This document shows, piece by piece, positions 58,881 to 64,000 of a DNA stretch of 64,000 bases. The stretch's first letter is position 1. Every line of letters starts with the position of its first letter. The notes beneath the pieces are model-generated. The model searched no databases, was not told where the DNA came from, and was given only the letters and a program-made list of their open reading frames with translations. The stretch covers positions 5,365,601 through 5,429,600 of the forward strand of contig JARUPZ010000009.1 of NCBI GenBank assembly GCA_031213475.1, given 5' to 3'. Position numbers and translations under genes: made by a program. The DNA is from Nereocystis luetkeana. Lineage: Eukaryota > Sar > Phaeophyceae > Laminariales > Laminariaceae.

Positions 58881-61351
58881 TATGACAACCAATCAATGGA
58901 CAGTTATTTATACGTGCGTTCATTAAACCTACAACGCGATACAGACATACAAGGTCCCCTTTCAGGATGTAGGTGACAGAAAATCCCGTTGGCGTTCCAA
59001 CGAGTAAAGTCAGTCACAAGTGACACACGAATATAGCTGTTCTTGGCGGGAACGTGAGCCACGGGTGAGGGTTTTCGTCAAAGGGTTATTACACGAAGTC
59101 ATCTCTTCTAGGATTGGAGAATCGGCACGGACACTGGTTGCGCTGGATATCGACGGGTAGAAAGAACCGTTTAATGTGAAGAACACACACACAGTCAGGA
59201 GGAACTGAGTTTTATTGTTTCCGTGATGTATACAATATACCTCTTCTTTCGGGAAAGTTTTGAGTGATCCATGTTGAAGATCATGCTGCACATTGTCTGA
59301 TGGCAAGAGTAAAAATGATATACACTACAACCTGCACACGGTATCCCAGGTTTACTAAAATATTACTGCTACAATACACCACTCTATAATACCACTACTA
59401 GCAGACAAATCGGAAAAATGGGAACGAAACCAAAAACGAGAAAGGGACGTTTTTTTTTAGAAAGCAAACCATTTTTGTACAACTAGTTACTACAAGAAAA
59501 AAGGTTGACAGTCCTGTGGGGCTGTACAGCAGCCTAAGAATGAGCTGTCGCTCAGGCTGGAAGTCCTCGGCATCACCGCGGTAGCCAGCATCTAGAGAAA
59601 TCACAATAGAGCCAGCATATATCGCTTTTTGCGCCCTAACCCGAAGGCACGAGATGGAGCATGACCGTTCTGAGGAGCTCCTCTCACAGGGCTGGCCAAG
59701 GGGTTTCGAAGGATCATTTTGGTTCTCTGATATTCCACAAGGTTTTGGAGATACGGCTTGGTTCTCATTTTAGGCTTCGTTTCCATTTTTCCGATTTGCC
59801 AGTAACTACGCAGATGTAATATAGGCACTTATTTATATAAGCGGCATGCATTCGACAAAAAAAACTCCCTGGAACACTATATTTACACTACTACGACGAC
59901 AATAATACTACCAAGTCGTACGAGTACACACCACCACAATCCCTCATGCAATACAGACAACCCCAATATAGGTAAACAGGGCTGTCAAATAACCACGCCA
60001 TCCCACGGGTTAGAGCATGACTACTACCTATTTGCATGCTCTTGATATAAACCGACAACAAACAGTAACAATGAGAAGATAGATGCAGTACGTGTAGAAG
60101 CAACATCAACACATGACCACACCCTTCACAAATCCGTTTTTGTACAGTCAATTGTGTGACTATGCAATTGCCTTAAGGCTTAGGAGACTACGTGTTGACT
60201 GGATTCATCTGTCTTGGCAATACCTGATTTCAGCGGTTTCCCATTAGTTCCGGGATGTTCCAGACAATGTTTTCGGCGATTTTCAAGGTAAATTAAACGT
60301 TTCCGGACAAATTATTTACTTAGACCACGTATTACTACTTAGAATTGTGTCAGCAATTGGTTCCAAGTTTTGTGCATTACGTTAAATATGTTTTCTCAAC
60401 AATTGATTGCGGAGACTGCTCAATACTTATATTTAACCATCTGATTGTTTGGGGGTGCTGGTCCAATAATAATCCGAATTTCCAGACTATTGTTTCCGGG
60501 CGGTGTCTTAAGACTTATTTTTCAAGACAATTGATTTCGGGAGGTGCTTAAGAAAAGAATTTGTCTGGACAATGGATTTCAGGTGCTGTAAAATACGTGG
60601 AGGAGTCAGAACGGACTTCAGCTATTATTGCAAATTGGTTAGAATTATCCGCGAAATGCCGCCCGATAAACACGAAACTCGAAAATGTCGTTTGGCCTTG
60701 TGTATCGATTTTTTAGAATGTGACAGAAATTCCCCATTGAACTGATATTACCCGTACTTTCCTACAATAAACCAACTTGCTAATGATTGGGTATATAGGA
60801 ATTCCTACTCTCGTTCGTTGTTGAAGTAATACTGACGATCAAATTTAACCGTAACCCTAAGTCAACTGTTGTTGTTGTAGTAGTTCTAGCGGTGGCTGCC
60901 ATCTTAAGAAAAAAAGAGTCTTATTAGCCCCTTTGGAACCGCATTTCCGTATTGGGAACGAATTTGGAGGGGTTTGTCCCCAAAACGGGACTGACTTCGG
61001 TTAGCAAAAAATATTGATGATGTTTCCAGTTATCAGACCGCTTCCGATACCATTTCTCCGGACAATTCCAATTAGTATAGGACGGCCTCCCAAAGCAGTT
61101 GCCCCGACAAGTCCAATGCGTGTAAATGGCCCTAAATCATATGTTAAAGCAATCTCGACATTTAAATAGCAGACAGTCTGCAAAACTATTACAGTCAGTA
61201 CGATTTCAAAATCAGTAGGCAGTCTCCGAGATAAATATCTGGAAATTTCCAAATTAAATGTATAACGGCAGAAAGCACACTTTGTGCAGACAGTTTCAAC
61301 TACAGTACTACTGCAAAGTCTTTGAGATCGATTGTAAGTCAGGGCAAAATC
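58881..61351. other. Anonymous interval with small repeat fragments
   Basis: No gene is supported. 59,100-59,190 matches part of the palindrome arm near 39,965-40,045 (ATCGGCACGGACACTG, GGGTAGAAAGA). 59,232-59,312 pairs with 6868-6945. Confidence 0.4.
60255..60600 (+). repeat. Degenerate ~43 bp tandem repeat
   Basis: Variants of GACAATTGATTTCGGGAGGT followed by GCTTAAGA recur at about 60,262, 60,397, 60,440, 60,482, 60,525 and 60,565. Confidence 0.45.
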
Positions 61352-61674
61352 GAAGACCTTTAACAATCTGGGAGAAGGGATCTTTAGGTTGGTAGGGTGT
61401 TCGGATGTTTTGGTTGCTGTTGGGATCAAGGCACGGGCGAAGACCCAACCCAACCCCTGACTCTAACCCTAACCCTAACCCTGACCCCAAACCACAGCCG
61501 AAACGGGGCAAAACTCGCCATAAACGAGGCTACGCCGAGTTTGCATCGAACCAGGAAATTTCTCAGAATCTAGATGCCGACGACGATTGATTCCGAAGGG
61601 CAGACCACGCTACACATTTTTCAAGTAAAAAACATCGCTAGAAATCCCTTCTCCCAGACTGCTAAACCTGCTCG
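61352..61674 (+). mobile_element. MITE-like element with telomere-like core, copy b
   Basis: AACAATCTGGGAGAAGGGATC at 61,362 faces AAATCCCTTCTCCCAGACTG near 61,641. The CCCTAA block is at 61,462-61,484. It aligns with 8213-8530 along its whole length. Confidence 0.65.
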
Positions 61675-62053
61675 CAAAATCAACTGGATAAATATTCTAA
61701 AAATATTGGATGGGACCATTCTAATCGTTCGGCCGTACAAAACATAAATCGTTCAACGCTTTTCAATTATTTCAAGAAAGTGCCCGAGATCGATTTTCCA
61801 AACAATTTTAACAGGGTAGTTGCTTTTAATTAACAGTGGTTGACATCACTTGCCGGTGCAATTCCAATTAATACATAACTTCAGGAGTCTGGTGTGAGGG
61901 CAATATTCTATTGATTGGACAATTTTGTCCAACGCATATACTCGTAGGCAAAAAAAGGCGGGACACCTCAATTCTCGATACGCTGTATATATTATCCATA
62001 CGTAGGACGCTTTAATACGCCTATGAAATATATCTGCATGCGTTCTTATATAT

Positions 62054-62165
62054 ACAGGGCGCTTCGCTCCGCGGGCGGCCTACGCCGCCCGCTATATGCT
62101 CGCTCAGGAAGGAAAAAAGTACATCAAATTTGGCGAAGCGAACAGAGGTCCACGATTAAATTTAG
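62054..62165 (-). repeat. 1.1 kb family, copy 4, end fragment
   Basis: Carries the intact hairpin (62,071-62,092) and the adjoining AAAAAAGTACATCAAATTTG block, then loses homology near 62,170. The copy resumes at 62,825. Confidence 0.75.
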
Positions 62166-62824
62166 AATTTCGTTTTATGAATCGTCGTAATCTTTTTTTT
62201 TATTGAAATCATGAACAACTACGTCCGCTATAAGTTCGACTGAATTCTTATTGCTGCGTAATATGTCTCGTCTGAATCCCATTTTTACTGAATTTACAAT
62301 TTTTTGTTGTAAGCCGTTCGCGCGTATTCTATACCAGATATGCGTTACCTTGTCGAGGATATTATAGGCCAGTGGCCCCCCTGAATGCTGGCCGGGTCAA
62401 CAGGACAATTTTCATATTCATTCTGCGCACTGATACTATATACCATAAACCGGATAAGGAAGGGCATTATGACTTTGCAACATACATGTTGAAATCTTTA
62501 CGTTGGACATGTATTGATTAACATGTTGAATTTTGGTATGGGATGGTTCTTTCTGCGAGTAATTTTCGCTGTCGTCGATGCTGCCGCTGTGATGCTCGGA
62601 ATTTATATGATCTGGCTCGAGGTGGCCCCTAAATCAGGCATCGGTACTCCCGAAATTATATGGTGATTTACTATTTATTTGTTGAATTACAACTTAGTAG
62701 TGGTAAAGCAGACATTGATCTACTTATTAACAGTATGGTTTGGTCTTGAACTTGTACTTGCAGTTATTATCGAATCTACTTCACATCGATAGTGTATACG
62801 AGTACCATGTATGATTAATACCAA
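62166..62824. other. ~650 bp insertion splitting copy 4
   Basis: Unique AT-rich sequence without a credible ORF, inserted between parts of the 1.1 kb unit that are contiguous in copy 2. The insertion ends show no clear duplication. Confidence 0.45.
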
Positions 62825-63840
62825 TCTATCTGCAAACCAGCGACTTTATGATGCCAAGAGTCCCGCCGCCAGGATTCAGGAAAAAACAACTCGGACGCCA
62901 GCTCGGACGCCTAATACGCTTCGCGTTGCGGATATCATACGTACGTAGATACCCCAGATAGGGAACTACTTCTTTTCTTCTTTTGATACGCTCTTATGCC
63001 TGTACTCGTATGTAGTACGAAGAAAGGGAAACCACAGAACGGCACAGCCAGCAGCACAGCAGTCGGCAAAAACAATGAAAAAAAAACGAATATTCGGAAA
63101 GATGACATAATGCCCGTCCCCTCTCGTGTAATCATTATCTGCCGAATTGGAACACCTTACACCCGGTCAAAAAAAGTCAAAAAGAAGGAATGAAAAAAAA
63201 CGAACAGAAGAGCTCTCTCTCAGCCTCGTACGCCGCCCGCCCCTATCGCGATCACCTCGCTACGTATTCAGTCCGGGTAAAGCTTTTATCACTCTCGGCC
63301 ACAATCTGCCCCGTCGCCCCTGCCTCGTGTGAAGCCCGGTGCTCACAGTTCCCGTCGTTCGCCGGCCCGATTAATTTGGTGTTTATACTGAACAGCTCCC
63401 TCTTTCCACGTTAGCGTGCTGGCAAAAAAAAACACCGCTTGAATATTATCTTGCGATCCCGAACGACCCTTATAGCTCGGACATACTCATATCAAAAATC
63501 ATAAGTGAGGCCAGACAAAGGCCGTTCATGCATCCCTCGTGTCTCGAGGCACACACAACGCCAAGGCACGAAAGCAGCGACCACGCTCCGTGCAACCCCC
63601 CCACTACTACCCGCAAGCACCCGCTGACACCCCTGACGGCGCCGGGCTCTCCGGTGGTGCCGTACTTGGAGAACGGGCACGCACACCAAACGGAAGGAAG
63701 GACCGAGAGAGTGCCAAGAGAATTGGAGAACACAAAGAACTGCTGGAGAGGGCCGGCAAGTACGATGTCACAGAAAGGAGGCGATTTCGAAGAGGGAATT
63801 CTGAGAAGCCAGGGATGTACCCACCGATCACTCTCACGAT
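62825..63840 (-). repeat. 1.1 kb family, copy 4, main part
   Basis: Homologous to copy 2 from the AGCGACTTTATGATGCCAAG end to CCAGGGATGTACCCACCGAT, reversed. It abuts the next copy directly. Confidence 0.8.
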
Positions 63841-64000
63841 CGAGACGCTTCGCTCCACGGGCGGCCTACGCCGCCTGCTATGCGCTCGCTCAGGAAGGGA
63901 AAATACACCTTTTTATTAAGCAAAGCCGATAGAAGCCCGTGATTGAATGTGGTTTTTTCATGATCGATCGGATAACAGCTTCAAGCTGGCGACTTGATAA
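63841..64000 (-). repeat. 1.1 kb family, copy 5, cut by window end
   Basis: Starts with GACGCTTCGCTCCACGGGCG and a slightly damaged hairpin, and runs off the window at GGCGACTTGATAA. Copies 4 and 5 are head-to-tail, like copies 1 and 2. Confidence 0.75.

Overview
This window looks like nuclear DNA of a eukaryotic protist or alga. Short GT-AG introns can be placed in one candidate gene. There are no operons or ribosome-binding sites, and LTR retrotransposons of both the Ty3/gypsy and Ty1/copia types are present. Much of the rest is tandem or inverted repeats. A stramenopile- or alga-like host would fit the Tudor-like domain at the end of the Ty3 integrase, but the sequence alone does not name the species. 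No rRNA, intact tRNA, CRISPR or recognisable housekeeping gene was found.

Layout. 1-22 kb: mostly anonymous sequence with dispersed repeats. These include a 1.1 kb family with a GC-rich terminal hairpin (2.76-5.03, 14.83-16.58 and 62.05-64.0 kb), a 320 bp inverted-terminal element carrying telomere-like CCCTAA repeats (8.2 and 61.4 kb), and a ~280 bp tandem array (20.6-22.0 kb). 22.0-28.17 kb: a 3'-truncated, minus-strand Ty3-type element with a broken integrase. 28.2-33.6 kb: anonymous. 33.62-58.88 kb: a nest of elements inside one large inverted-repeat element whose long ends are built of ~250 bp tandem subrepeats. Its interior (35.5-39.6 kb) holds exon-like coding islands, including a plausible four-exon gene. 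A second palindromic element (39.62-53.74 kb) sits next to the right end. A complete Ty3-type LTR element (40,559-50,638) with two identical 440 bp LTRs is inserted in the left half of that palindrome. The uninterrupted target sequence survives in the other half and confirms a GTAG target duplication. The right terminal repeat also carries a ~441 bp element with CCWGG ends (54.49-54.93 kb) and a truncated Ty1/copia element (55.12-57.44 kb) with a perfect 5 bp CACCC duplication. 58.9-64 kb: anonymous sequence plus copies of the dispersed families.

The most unusual signal is a 9-mer, TACCWGGTA, present 13 times where about 0.5 is expected by chance. Three paralogous comparisons inside the window show it, or a one-base variant, as a 7-8 bp insertion at a TA. 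That is what excision of a TA-targeting DNA transposon with CCAGG ends should leave behind. A candidate parent element is present at 54.49 kb.
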